From an uncultured Bacteroidia bacterium (GTDB lineage Bacteria > Bacteroidota > Bacteroidia > Bacteroidales > UBA932), in NCBI GenBank assembly GCA_902785575.1, contig CACZZF010000007.1, positions 47,069-111,068 of the forward strand: a stretch of 64,000 nt of DNA. The letters run 5' to 3'. This document shows positions 7,951-17,395 of this stretch, in pieces; within the stretch, counting starts at the first letter, position 1, and every line of letters starts with the position of its first letter. The notes under the pieces were generated by a model. That model saw only the letters and a list, made by a program, of their open reading frames with translations, had not been told where the DNA came from and did not search any database. The translations under genes were made by a program, and so were the position numbers.

Positions 7951-9519
7951 ATTTGTCAAGCGGCGGACAATAGTGCCGAGGAGGATGAGGATAAACATCA
8001 GGATGCAAATCCTGCCGACGAAATCCCCGTGACTCACAAAGAAAGTCTCCTCATCTGACAAGCCGACCTTACCGCTCAAAGTCGCGGGCTCCCACCATGA
8101 GGTTTCCTTGACAATCTTACCGGTGGGGTCGATAATCGCCGAGATGCCGGTATTGCCGCAGCGGGCTATCCAACGGCGAGTCTCAATGGCTCTCAAAGAG
8201 GCATAAGAAAGATGCTGCCTGTAGCCTGGTGTGTCGCCCCACCATGCGTCGTTGGTTATGATTGTCAGCAACTTCGCCCCATCACGGATATAATCCGCGC
8301 AGAACTCACCGTAGACGGACTCATAACAAATCGCGCAACCGATCTTCACCCCGTTGAACACCAGATTGGCAGCCTTGCCGTCACCAATGCAACGACCCAT
8401 CACACCACCCAGTTTGTCATCAATCGGTCGGAAGAATGCCGGATAGGGTGTCATCTCCACTCCGACGACGAGTTTGTTCTTATGGTAAGTCTGGATGTCT
8501 CCATCACTTGTCATCATCAGGGCAGTGTTATGGGATTCCACCCAACTGCCATTATTCAATTGCCTGGCAGTCTGAGATGGGCGATACGGGCTATTGATAT
8601 ATTCCCAAGTGGAGGCTCCGAAAAGAAGTCCAGCCAAAGGTCTGGAGGACAAGTATTTCCGCAGCGTCTGGACGGTCGGGCTGGCCGTGATCCCGTTCAT
8701 GATGATATCGCTTGTGAAGGTCTCAGGAGCAATCAATAACACCGTGCTGTCCTTCGGGGCGTTCTCCAGCAAACCGATTAAAGTATTGTTTTGCTCCTCC
8801 TGTGTCTGCCCACCGTGTTTTCCATATACATCGATGTTAGGTTGGGCGATGAATACGTCCAGCTCACCATCAGCGGGCTCAGGTCTTAAGAACAATGAGA
8901 TGGAGGGAGGCGCTAAGAACAGGAATAATATTCCCACTACCGACGCTGCTTTCGCCTTGGCATTGAACTCTTTCCATTTCCCGCTCCTAAGCGACATCAG
9001 TACTCCGAACACTGCCAGGTTACATGCCCATATCCACAAAGAACCGCCGAGGGTCCCGGTGAACTCATACCACTGGATCCAATTGGTTGTCCTGGAGAAA
9101 GAGTTGCCCAATACCAGCCATGGCCAGCTGATTTGTGCCCATGTCAAGTACCAGCGCTCCCAAGCTATCCATGCGAAAACAAGGAAAAGGTACGGCAATA
9201 CCCCTTGGAGATGCTTTTTGCTCCATCTGAACAAGCCGAACACAATCGACATCTGGAAAGCGTTAGCCACACAAGCGAATATTCCTCCACCGACAGTAGC
9301 GTTGCAGACCCAAAACGTGGTGGCGGCGTTCCACAGCAGGAAACACAGGTAATGCCACCAGCAGAATCCTTTCATCTTGGTCTCCTGGGCCACCTTCTCC
9401 GCGAAAAGCAACGGAACGAAAGCTACCAATGAAATGTACCCTGTCCCAGGCACAAGGAAGGGAACACTCAACAGGGCAGATGATAGCAGGATCAGCGGGA
9501 ATATCGTCTTCTTGGACAT
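7933..9519 (-). CDS. lnt: Apolipoprotein N-acyltransferase
   Basis: About 528 residues from the ATG at 9519 (MSKKTIFPLILL); longer frames only add a run-in overlapping DUF5686. The N-terminal half holds about six membrane segments. The C-terminal half is a nitrilase-like CN-hydrolase domain with the expected Glu-Lys-Cys triad: Glu in APETFTSD (about 267), Lys in YHKNKLVVG (about 346), Cys in CAICYES (about 397). A last membrane segment follows (ICILMFILILLGTIV). In the inner membrane it N-acylates the lipid-bearing cysteine of lipoproteins. It starts 19 bases after the DUF5686 stop, so the two are probably cotranscribed. Confidence 0.94.
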   Translation of the reverse strand: MSKKTIFPLILLSSALLSVPFLVPGTGYISLVAFVPLLFAEKVAQETKMKGFCWWHYLCFLLWNAATTFWVCNATVGGGIFACVANAFQMSIVFGLFRWSKKHLQGVLPYLFLVFAWIAWERWYLTWAQISWPWLVLGNSFSRTTNWIQWYEFTGTLGGSLWIWACNLAVFGVLMSLRSGKWKEFNAKAKAASVVGILFLFLAPPSISLFLRPEPADGELDVFIAQPNIDVYGKHGGQTQEEQNNTLIGLLENAPKDSTVLLIAPETFTSDIIMNGITASPTVQTLRKYLSSRPLAGLLFGASTWEYINSPYRPSQTARQLNNGSWVESHNTALMMTSDGDIQTYHKNKLVVGVEMTPYPAFFRPIDDKLGGVMGRCIGDGKAANLVFNGVKIGCAICYESVYGEFCADYIRDGAKLLTIITNDAWWGDTPGYRQHLSYASLRAIETRRWIARCGNTGISAIIDPTGKIVKETSWWEPATLSGKVGLSDEETFFVSHGDFVGRICILMFILILLGTIVRRLTNKKGQA

Positions 9520-9538
9520 ACAGGAACAAGTAAAAAGA

Positions 9539-12049
9539 TCATAGATTAAACTCAAAACCCAAGTTGACCACGAACCGGTTAGGATGAGGGACACTTACCC
9601 CGTCTACAATCTTGTCCCGGTGGGTCAATCTCCACACCGCGTCAACCCTCAAGACTTTGAATATGTTGGAAAGTCCAACGCCAGCCTCAACATAAGGAGT
9701 GTCCAGTTTGTTCATGCCAACCGGGAACACCATATCGGCACCAGAGGTGGAGTCACCAAGGATACCATTGTTTTCGTCCCGTAAGGTACCGTAAGCGGCC
9801 CTAACCAAAACGATCTCACGGAGTTTGAGCTTCTTAATCAACGGTATCTTCCCAAGGAAAAAGCCTCTGAAATCATGCTCCCAGAACAAGGTGGCCCAAG
9901 TGTCGGATGCGAACTCATAATAATCCATGCACGAAAAAGCCCTCCTTTTGATACGGTAACTCTCATTGCCCTCGTAAATCTTAAGCAGAGGATAAGGGAC
10001 CTTACCAACGATTGTGCCGGCGTTAAGGGTTATGTTTGAGGATCCTAACGGAGCCGTGAGAAGAGTATACTGCAATTTGGCCTCGGGACGGAAAAAGGTA
10101 TATTCGTTTCGCCCCACACCCTCCATCGCGGCAGCCATATTGATCGTCAACACCGGATAAGAAGAGAACACATAGTGTTTGTCAAAAACTCCCCTGGTCA
10201 CAATCTCATCCTTGGAGAAACGGAGCTGCAGCAAAGCCTGATCAAAGGCGACCGACTTATATGGCGTCCCGTTCTTGCTCACCATCGGGACGACACCGCT
10301 CGGGAATATCTCCCTCATCTGCACCCCGGTGGTCATGTTGAAACCTTGGGTCCACTCATGCTGGTAGTTAATAGAGAAGTCATTGATCATGCTCATCTTA
10401 CGGCCTCCTTTTTTGGCCAGGATGGATGTGACGACATCTCCATTACCGAATCCGAAAGCGCCAGCGCCTAACGGAAGCATATCATGCTTATATGAGAAAA
10501 CCAGCTTACGCTGCGGCAGATTGCCGAGAATAAACTCCGTAGAAAGGCCGCCTTTCCACATCTCATCCTTCAGTCCGTATGCGGCATAGCCCATCAGACG
10601 GAACTTCCGGCTAAGATCCTTGTTCGTCCTGAAGCCCGACTGGAATCTCGGTCCCTCGAGATCATTGAAACTGTACATCGAGTCATACGGTCCCAGCCCA
10701 ACATACTTGAAATTGAAGAATCCGTTGGAAAACATGTCAACAGTCTTCTCAGCGAACTTGTACAAGGACACATTCTTGACGGAATCCACCATGTTATAGA
10801 TTCCCTGCTCTTTCTCGCTCAGCGGATACGGGCGTATCGAGGCCCAGTAAGCCTCATCATCATTCAAGACATCATTGTGCATCAACACCGGTGCCTTTGT
10901 GTCAAGGATCCCCAGAATCTGGCTCTGTGAGAAAGAAGGATTGAAATAATCTATCTGTCTGTTGGCCATGAAAGCGATCTCCTTGGATCCTACCAGAGTC
11001 ATCGCGGCATCGATATAAATCCTGTCCTGTTTGTAGAACCAAGTCGAGTCCGGAAGCTGCTGATTATCAACATCAATAACCAGTTTCCTAACCCAGTTGA
11101 CTCCGGATGAGCTATTTAGGCTGGCCCGCAAAGACCTGATCGCGAGATCCTTCGCGTCGATCAGCATCTCACCGTCGAAAGCCGGGGATGAAGCCCACTT
11201 GGAAGGGCTGAACCTCAACCTGTATGTCTCACGTCCGTCAACCGCGAGGCTGTCCACCAAATAATAGTCATAAAACAAAGATCCGTTGTCGGCCAATGGG
11301 GAAGGGATCTCCACCTGGAATATATTCAGGTAGTTCTCGTAAAAATTAGCTTTTATGTAAAGGCCTCCTGTGAACTGGGCGACCGTCTTCTCCTCTTGAA
11401 TACCAGAAATACGGCTCGACTCTATGACTTCCTTCTTCAGTTCCGGACTGCGGGAATGGTAATAATGTGACTTGGATTCAGCGATCATCACCGGAAGATA
11501 CGGCTGGCCGGAAATCAAAGACGTGTCCACGTATTCGTAGACGAAATGGAAACTCCGGGGAAGGAATTTCTCCACCATCCCGGGGTTGACCAAGTCAAAC
11601 TCATTCCTGCTGTAGATCTCGCAGTCATATTGTGGCCGACGTTCGGGATTATTACGGTTTTTCGCCTCCTTGATACGTCCCAAAAGGGATTTCACATATC
11701 TGTCATCGGCTTTGACATAAGCCGGATCAAGGACATCCTCGAAAGGTTTCAGACGGAAATAGACCGTATTGAAGCGTTTAGGCGCGATTACCGTCTCCGA
11801 AGGAAGATATCCCATACGGCTGACAGTAATGACAGATAATGAATCCTCTCTCGTCTCCAAAGCGAACCAACCGTCCGTGTCAGTTGTCGCCCCGACCGTT
11901 GAACCTTTGAAAAACACCCCGGCATAAGGGATCCCCTCGCCTGTCGACTCATCAATGACACGACCACGGACTTTCGTCGACTGGGCGAAAGATCCAGAAA
12001 GTGACAGCAATAAGAGGAATGCCGCCAAGATGAATCTCAACGGTCTCAT
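9539..12049 (-). CDS. DUF5686 outer-membrane barrel with carboxypeptidase-like regulatory domain
   Basis: 836 residues. Signal peptide (MRPLRFILAAFLLLLSLSGSFAQ), then a carboxypeptidase D-like regulatory domain at about residues 26-110 (RGRVIDESTGEGIPYAGVFFKGS), then the DUF5686 region with a predicted outer-membrane beta barrel ending in aromatic-rich strands (FVVNLGFEFNL). This matches the Bacteroidota DUF5686 family, whose function is unknown; it resembles a TonB-receptor-like scaffold without a plug. It overlaps the preceding DUF4783 gene by four bases (ATGA) and is followed by lnt. Confidence 0.87.
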   Translation of the reverse strand: MRPLRFILAAFLLLLSLSGSFAQSTKVRGRVIDESTGEGIPYAGVFFKGSTVGATTDTDGWFALETREDSLSVITVSRMGYLPSETVIAPKRFNTVYFRLKPFEDVLDPAYVKADDRYVKSLLGRIKEAKNRNNPERRPQYDCEIYSRNEFDLVNPGMVEKFLPRSFHFVYEYVDTSLISGQPYLPVMIAESKSHYYHSRSPELKKEVIESSRISGIQEEKTVAQFTGGLYIKANFYENYLNIFQVEIPSPLADNGSLFYDYYLVDSLAVDGRETYRLRFSPSKWASSPAFDGEMLIDAKDLAIRSLRASLNSSSGVNWVRKLVIDVDNQQLPDSTWFYKQDRIYIDAAMTLVGSKEIAFMANRQIDYFNPSFSQSQILGILDTKAPVLMHNDVLNDDEAYWASIRPYPLSEKEQGIYNMVDSVKNVSLYKFAEKTVDMFSNGFFNFKYVGLGPYDSMYSFNDLEGPRFQSGFRTNKDLSRKFRLMGYAAYGLKDEMWKGGLSTEFILGNLPQRKLVFSYKHDMLPLGAGAFGFGNGDVVTSILAKKGGRKMSMINDFSINYQHEWTQGFNMTTGVQMREIFPSGVVPMVSKNGTPYKSVAFDQALLQLRFSKDEIVTRGVFDKHYVFSSYPVLTINMAAAMEGVGRNEYTFFRPEAKLQYTLLTAPLGSSNITLNAGTIVGKVPYPLLKIYEGNESYRIKRRAFSCMDYYEFASDTWATLFWEHDFRGFFLGKIPLIKKLKLREIVLVRAAYGTLRDENNGILGDSTSGADMVFPVGMNKLDTPYVEAGVGLSNIFKVLRVDAVWRLTHRDKIVDGVSVPHPNRFVVNLGFEFNL

Positions 12050-12450
12050 CTGATCCGGTCGATCTTGAGTTGCTGGATCACATAACGGTCCTTGCTCTTG
12101 CTCACGAATATAGTGACCTCAAACAACTCCCCTCCGGCGTTGAGATAGCCCAACGCATATTTCGTGTTGGACCTGGAGGCCGTGTGGTTGATCTCGAAAG
12201 AACGGGGAGTGTGTGACGAGAAGAATGTCTTGAGGATCTGTTTAGCCTGGTTCTTGCTCGAATCGTTGGTCGAAGACATTATGGATATCTCCAGATTGTC
12301 AGAGAACCATGCCGATAGGCTCTCGGCATCACCGCTGGCCAGATATTTGGAAATGGGCACAAAAACATCATAGCTGTCGCCAGCCGCTTTTGCGGTCAGA
12401 CACAGCATCAACGCCGCGAGAGCGAGGAATAACTTGGCTCGTATCCTCAT
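12046..12450 (-). CDS. DUF4783 exported small protein
   Basis: 134 residues with a signal peptide (MRIRAKLFLALAALMLCLTAKAAG) and a mature domain of about 110 residues. The features ISKYLASGDAESLSAWFSDN and a C-terminal strand-rich half (YVIQQLKIDRIR) match the DUF4783 family, an NTF2-like fold. No catalytic residues are recognised and the function is unknown. Its stop overlaps the DUF5686 start. It is divergent from rlmH across only 51 bases. Confidence 0.82.
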   Translation of the reverse strand: MRIRAKLFLALAALMLCLTAKAAGDSYDVFVPISKYLASGDAESLSAWFSDNLEISIMSSTNDSSKNQAKQILKTFFSSHTPRSFEINHTASRSNTKYALGYLNAGGELFEVTIFVSKSKDRYVIQQLKIDRIR

Positions 12451-12487
12451 AACACCTTTATTTGTTGCAAATACCGAGCCACTTTCT

Positions 12488-12495
12488 TATTTTTG
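12488..12495 (+). promoter_or_regulatory. -7 box immediately upstream of rlmH
   Basis: TATTTTTG matches TAnnTTTG and ends only 6 bases before the ATG at 12502, which would give a leaderless or nearly leaderless mRNA. Confidence 0.45.
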
Positions 12496-12501
12496 CAATT
12501 G

Positions 12502-12975
12502 ATGAAGATTAGCTTGCTGACTGTCGGAAAAACCGATTCCGGATGGGTTCGGGAAGGTCTGGAGACCTACGCTTCCAGACTAAGGCGATATATCCCCTTC
12601 AGTGTGATTGAGATCCCGGATCTGAAGAATGCCGCATCGCTTTCCAAGGAGCAAGTTAAGGAAAAGGAGGGAGAGTCGATACTCGGGAATATAGGCCCAC
12701 GAGACTCCGTTATTCTTCTCGATGAGAGGGGTAAGGAATACACTTCCATCGAGTTCGCGAAAGAAATAGAGCGCATGATGGTGTCCGGTGGCAAAAATAT
12801 TGTATTCGTGACCGGTGGCGCGTTCGGATTCTCAGACGCGGTCTACGCCAGGTGTGACGGCAAGGTCTCCTTGTCTAAGATGACTTTCACCCACCAGATG
12901 GTCAGGGCCGTGTTCACAGAGCAACTGTACCGAGCGTTCACTATAATCAAAGGAGAACCGTATCATCACGAATGA
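12502..12975 (+). CDS. rlmH: 23S rRNA pseudouridine-1915 N3-methyltransferase
   Basis: 157 residues from the ATG at 12502; a TTG nine bases earlier lies inside the -7 box. It is a SPOUT methyltransferase: starts MKISLLTVGKT, has the SAM-binding knot segment NIVFVTGGAFGFSD and the C-terminal KMTFTHQMVRAVFTEQLYRAF, ending in the conserved GEPYHHE. It methylates pseudouridine 1915 in helix 69 of 23S rRNA using S-adenosylmethionine. Its stop overlaps the start of the histidine kinase (ATGA). Confidence 0.96.
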   Translation: MKISLLTVGKTDSGWVREGLETYASRLRRYIPFSVIEIPDLKNAASLSKEQVKEKEGESILGNIGPRDSVILLDERGKEYTSIEFAKEIERMMVSGGKNIVFVTGGAFGFSDAVYARCDGKVSLSKMTFTHQMVRAVFTEQLYRAFTIIKGEPYHHE

Positions 12976-15900
12976 GGGAATCGAAGTCAAATACCTGGAG
13001 ATATCTCTTATGTATCATGGCAGCAGCCGTGGTCCTGGTGGTCGCGTTCCTAGCGTTCCGTCCCTCACCTGCTGACACGATAAAAGCCGCCCAACGTACC
13101 GAAAAAGCACTCGGCAAGAGGATGGCAGCCCTCGATAGTTATATTGAAAGCGCTCTGGCTGAAGGAGATATCTGGATTGGAAGTTTAGGACTTCCGGCGG
13201 ACATGGTCATCTACCGTTACATCGAGGACACACTTCAGTCCTGGTGCAACCAGTTCCCTGTCAGGAATGATGATATCACTGGTAAACTTGTGATACAGAG
13301 GCTATCAAGACCTCGTGAAAACATCTCATCCCCTTTGGCTGAAGTACGTGACGAGCCCTCATTCGTCAACTATGGGTTGAAATGGTACCTGGTCAAATCC
13401 GCGTCAAGAGGAACCGTCAAGGTGATAGCAGGCCTTGAGATCATGGACACCATGGATGAGGAAGTCTCAAACGGGGCCAATCCGAGACTCGACCCAGGCA
13501 ATGGCTACTCCATAGTGCCTCTTTCCGAGAATGGAGGTTCCCTTGTCAGTCTAGGTGGCACTCCTGTTTTCAAGGTTGTTTCCGAATCAATCACCGGACA
13601 GGGACCGTTCACTAGTCCGGCGCTCCTATCAAAGCTTTTCTCTCCGACAACTTATGCGGATGGCAAGGTTTTCAACTCACTGGGAGCGCTTTTGATCGTT
13701 TCGCTGGCCATATTTCTCGGGATATGTCTGCTGTTCTCTTTTAGGAAGCGAATGCTGAAGAGAATCCTTTCCCGGAACAGGTCCAAGGTATGGCTGGTTC
13801 TCCACATCGTCTGCCTTACCATGATGCTGGCCGGAGTCCTGCTGTATATTCATTTCATATTCAGGAGCATAATCCTCAACTCCAGCATCACTCTCGAGCT
13901 TTACAAGCTAAATGAGCTCAGCGTTTACAGCCTCCTCATATACATCACTCTGGCCGCCTTGATGGTAGCTGTTCCACTGCTCGGTTTGATGATCGCGGCT
14001 CCTTTGAAGGAACTCACAGGAATAAAGGTCGACCCATTATCCAGAACATCCAGAATCATCTTGTCTATCATCTTCGGAGCCTACCTTGTCACTATGGCAG
14101 GCATCCTCGGATTCAACAAGGAGAGGGACAGGATCAATGTTCTCGCCAACAGGTTGTCGATGGACAGGAATATTAGCCTGGAACTTCAGCTGCGACTAAT
14201 GGAAGACAAGATATCCTCTGACCAGCTGATCGCCTCTCTCGCCTCGATCCCCAACAGCAACAGCATTATTGCCAACAGGATATTGGAAAGTTATATGGTC
14301 GGACTCTCGCAGGACAATGACTTGATTGTCGAGTTGTTCCCCGAGAATGAGCAAAACCCGGCCGCTATAGCGTATTTCACCAGGATGGTGTCAGGAGGCA
14401 CCCCGATCGCTGACGGGACCCGGTTCCGGTTCTGGAGGGACACTGGTGGAAACAGCTTCTACACAGGCGATTTCGCATATTACAACCAATCCAGTGGAGT
14501 AACCATGATGCTCCTCACCGTCTCTCCCAAGTCGAACCGGGAGGATAGGGGGTACGCCAGGATACTCGGATACTCCGCCCCAGGTGATGTTATTCTTCCC
14601 GCCAGGTATTCCTATGCGAAGTATTCCTCGGATTACCTGGTGTCCTACAAAGGCAATTACGCCTACTCCACCAGGCTCGACAGTGAAAGGAAGAAAGAAT
14701 TGCTAGGAGCTGTCGGAGGATTTCTCCGCTCGGGAGGATACATCCACTTCATAAACAACGTTTCTGACGAGGATATCATACTCCTGTCAAGAGAGAAGAT
14801 AGAGGATTTCTATTATTTCGTGGCCTTCCTGTTCTTGACCTTGATCCTGTTTTTCTGTTTGAGTATCCCTGTCGCGTTCAGGAACCGTCAGAAAGTCAGG
14901 GAAAAGAACTACTTCAAGTCCAGGTTCAACGCGTCTATGATGGTAGCGCTGGTGATGACTCTTATCGCCCTGGCGACTGTCAGCGTGCTATTCGTCTACA
15001 GGAGGAACAACGCCAATCTCCAATATTCTATGGCGGAGAAGACGAACTCCATCCAGACCCTGCTTGAGGCCAGATGCAGGTTCGCCCAAGACTATACGGA
15101 ATGGAACACCCAGGAAGCCGCGGCGGCTCTCGAGGATGTCAGCAACACTATGAAATGCGACATCACTCTTTACACGACCAGCGGCAAGGAATTCCGGTCG
15201 ACCACTCCGGAAGTATTTGATCGATTGTTACTTGGCGCCAGGATTAACCAGGACGCTTTCGAGAATATAATATACAATAATCGTCGGTATTATATCGGCA
15301 AGGAACATATCGGCCATGAAGAGACCTACTTCCTCTACGCTCCCGTATTCAACAGCCAGGGAAAGATGATCGCCATAATGGGGGCGCCTTACACGGATGA
15401 GAGTTTCGACTTCAAATCGGAGGCGGTCCTTCACTCGATCACAGTCGTGATTGTGTTCCTTATCCTCTTGCTTCTTGCCAGGCTGCTTATGGAGAGGGCT
15501 GTTGAGAAGATGTTCAAGCCTATCACGGAAGTCGGCCGGAAGATGAACGAGGTTGACATCAACAACCTGGAATATATTGTCTACGAGAGAGATGACGAGG
15601 TCTCTACGCTGGTCCGCGCATATAACCTCATGGTCCACGACCTATATAATTCGACGAAACAGTTGACACAAGCGGAGAGGGACAAGGCATGGGCGACTAT
15701 GGCCCGCCAGGTGGCCCACGAGATCAAGAATCCTTTGACTCCTATCAAGCTCCAGATACAGAGGCTGATAAGGATGAAGAGCAAAGGTGATCCCGCATGG
15801 GCTGACAGGTTTGACGAGATCTCCAAGGAGGTTCTCAGCCAGATAGACTTGCTGGCCGACACCGCCAACGAGTTCTCCACTTTCGCCAAACTGTACACTG

Positions 15901-16382
15901 AGGAACCGGTTGAGATTGACCTTGACAAGATGCTTAAGGAACAGATAGACTTGTTCGACAGCAGAGACAATATCAACTTCTCATACATGGGGCTTCAGGG
16001 AGCTGAGATCATAGGTCCGAAACCTCAGCTTATCCGAGTGTTCGTCAATCTCATCGGCAACTCTGTCCAGGCTATCGAGAACGCCCAGGACGAGATACGT
16101 GACAATGGTGGAGAACCATTTATGGGCCAGATACTTGTGTCATTGAGGCTATCCAACAAGGAAGGTTTCTACGATATAGTGTTCGAGGACAATGGGCCTG
16201 GAGTCAGTGACGAGAACCGCTCGAAACTTTTCACTCCAAACTTCACCACAAAGAGCAACGGCACAGGACTGGGTTTGTCCATATGCCGTAACATAGTCGA
16301 GAAGTGCGAGGGAGAGATATTCTACTCAAAGTCATTCTCCCTCAAGGGAGCCTGTTTCACAGTCAGGTATCCGAGGAAGTGA
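12972..16382 (+). CDS. Large NtrY-like membrane sensor histidine kinase
   Basis: 1136 residues, very long for a sensor kinase. I count about eight membrane segments: near residues 11-31, 238-258, 270-292, 315-345, 360-380, 612-636, 655-675 and 815-835, with extracytoplasmic regions after the first, fifth and seventh. A HAMP-like linker (MNEVDINNLEYIVYERDDEV) leads to the dimerisation helix with the phospho-acceptor His in VAHEIKNPLTPIK (about 914). Then come the N box (VNLIGNSVQAIENA), G1 (EDNGPGV), F and G2 (LFTPNFTTKSNGTGLGLSICR) of the ATPase domain. All catalytic motifs are present. The signal sensed is unknown and no response regulator lies nearby. The coupling to rlmH may only reflect compact packing. 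Confidence 0.92.
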   Translation: MRESKSNTWRYLLCIMAAAVVLVVAFLAFRPSPADTIKAAQRTEKALGKRMAALDSYIESALAEGDIWIGSLGLPADMVIYRYIEDTLQSWCNQFPVRNDDITGKLVIQRLSRPRENISSPLAEVRDEPSFVNYGLKWYLVKSASRGTVKVIAGLEIMDTMDEEVSNGANPRLDPGNGYSIVPLSENGGSLVSLGGTPVFKVVSESITGQGPFTSPALLSKLFSPTTYADGKVFNSLGALLIVSLAIFLGICLLFSFRKRMLKRILSRNRSKVWLVLHIVCLTMMLAGVLLYIHFIFRSIILNSSITLELYKLNELSVYSLLIYITLAALMVAVPLLGLMIAAPLKELTGIKVDPLSRTSRIILSIIFGAYLVTMAGILGFNKERDRINVLANRLSMDRNISLELQLRLMEDKISSDQLIASLASIPNSNSIIANRILESYMVGLSQDNDLIVELFPENEQNPAAIAYFTRMVSGGTPIADGTRFRFWRDTGGNSFYTGDFAYYNQSSGVTMMLLTVSPKSNREDRGYARILGYSAPGDVILPARYSYAKYSSDYLVSYKGNYAYSTRLDSERKKELLGAVGGFLRSGGYIHFINNVSDEDIILLSREKIEDFYYFVAFLFLTLILFFCLSIPVAFRNRQKVREKNYFKSRFNASMMVALVMTLIALATVSVLFVYRRNNANLQYSMAEKTNSIQTLLEARCRFAQDYTEWNTQEAAAALEDVSNTMKCDITLYTTSGKEFRSTTPEVFDRLLLGARINQDAFENIIYNNRRYYIGKEHIGHEETYFLYAPVFNSQGKMIAIMGAPYTDESFDFKSEAVLHSITVVIVFLILLLLARLLMERAVEKMFKPITEVGRKMNEVDINNLEYIVYERDDEVSTLVRAYNLMVHDLYNSTKQLTQAERDKAWATMARQVAHEIKNPLTPIKLQIQRLIRMKSKGDPAWADRFDEISKEVLSQIDLLADTANEFSTFAKLYTEEPVEIDLDKMLKEQIDLFDSRDNINFSYMGLQGAEIIGPKPQLIRVFVNLIGNSVQAIENAQDEIRDNGGEPFMGQILVSLRLSNKEGFYDIVFEDNGPGVSDENRSKLFTPNFTTKSNGTGLGLSICRNIVEKCEGEIFYSKSFSLKGACFTVRYPRK

Positions 16383-16423
16383 TTTCCCATTAGAATATAA
16401 TTACGACAATATATATCCGAGAC

Positions 16424-17389
16424 ATGAAAAACACTAGACTGACTACAATTCTGATTTGCTCCGTTCTCTCCGTCATCCTATGCTCCTGCGGCAAAAAGCC
16501 TGTCCCTATGAGGCTTCTTTACTGGAACATCCAGAACGGGATGTGGGATGGACAAAACGACAATTATGACCGGTTCGTCGACTTCGTGAAAGCCCAGGAT
16601 CCTGATATCTGCGTATGGTGCGAAGCCCAATCGATATGGCTCACAGACTCCGACCAGGCAATGCCTAAGGAAGATCGCTACCTCGTGGAGAACTGGGGAG
16701 AACTGGCCGCGCGCTACGGACATAAGTTCTGGGGCATCGGCGGATGGAGGGACAATTATCCCCAGGTTATAACCTCCAAATATCCAATCACTTATATTGA
16801 AAAGATAGTTGGAGAGGAACCAGACCGGATTGTCGCCCACGGGGCCGGATGGGCCACCATAGATATTAATGGAAAGACCTTCAATATAGTCACTCTTCAC
16901 ACCTGGCCCCAAGCATACGCGCCTGGAGTGGAAGATCGGGAAGCCTCTATAGCCGACCATGGCGGTGACAAGTACAGGGCAATGGAGATGGAATATATTT
17001 GCGAACATACCATCGGCACTGTCCCGGAGGCGAAAGACCAACTCTGGATGATGATGGGAGACTTCAACTCCCGGTCAAGGGTCGACAATGCCACCTATGG
17101 GTATCCTGATGACGACACCAGGCTACTGGTCCATGACTATATTCTCGGAAACACTCCCTACATCGATATCATCAAGGAGAAATATCCGGACGAGTTCAAG
17201 CCTACTGTAGGTAGCAAGTCCTCCCGTATTGATTTCGTCTATTGCACTAAACCTTTGTTTGAGATGATAACCTCCGCGGATGTCATTTGGGACGAATATA
17301 CCACCCCGATAAGGGATCCCCAAAGACTATCGAACTTCTGGAGACCATCAGACCATCTGCCTATCCTGGTTGATTTTGACATAAGATAA
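16424..17389 (+). CDS. Endonuclease/exonuclease/phosphatase-family lipoprotein
   Basis: 321 residues with a lipoprotein signal ending ICSVLSVILCSC, lipidated Cys about 22. The mature part is an EEP-fold domain with LLYWNIQNG (metal-ligand Asn), VWCEAQS (Glu), MMGDFNSRS (Asp/Asn) and a C-terminal SDHLPILVDF (Asp-His). Family members cleave phosphodiesters in nucleic acids or lipids, or remove phosphates; the substrate here cannot be assigned. It is probably anchored to an envelope membrane. It converges with the SH3 protein gene with a 6-base gap. Confidence 0.87.
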   Translation: MKNTRLTTILICSVLSVILCSCGKKPVPMRLLYWNIQNGMWDGQNDNYDRFVDFVKAQDPDICVWCEAQSIWLTDSDQAMPKEDRYLVENWGELAARYGHKFWGIGGWRDNYPQVITSKYPITYIEKIVGEEPDRIVAHGAGWATIDINGKTFNIVTLHTWPQAYAPGVEDREASIADHGGDKYRAMEMEYICEHTIGTVPEAKDQLWMMMGDFNSRSRVDNATYGYPDDDTRLLVHDYILGNTPYIDIIKEKYPDEFKPTVGSKSSRIDFVYCTKPLFEMITSADVIWDEYTTPIRDPQRLSNFWRPSDHLPILVDFDIR

Positions 17390-17395
17390 AATGGA

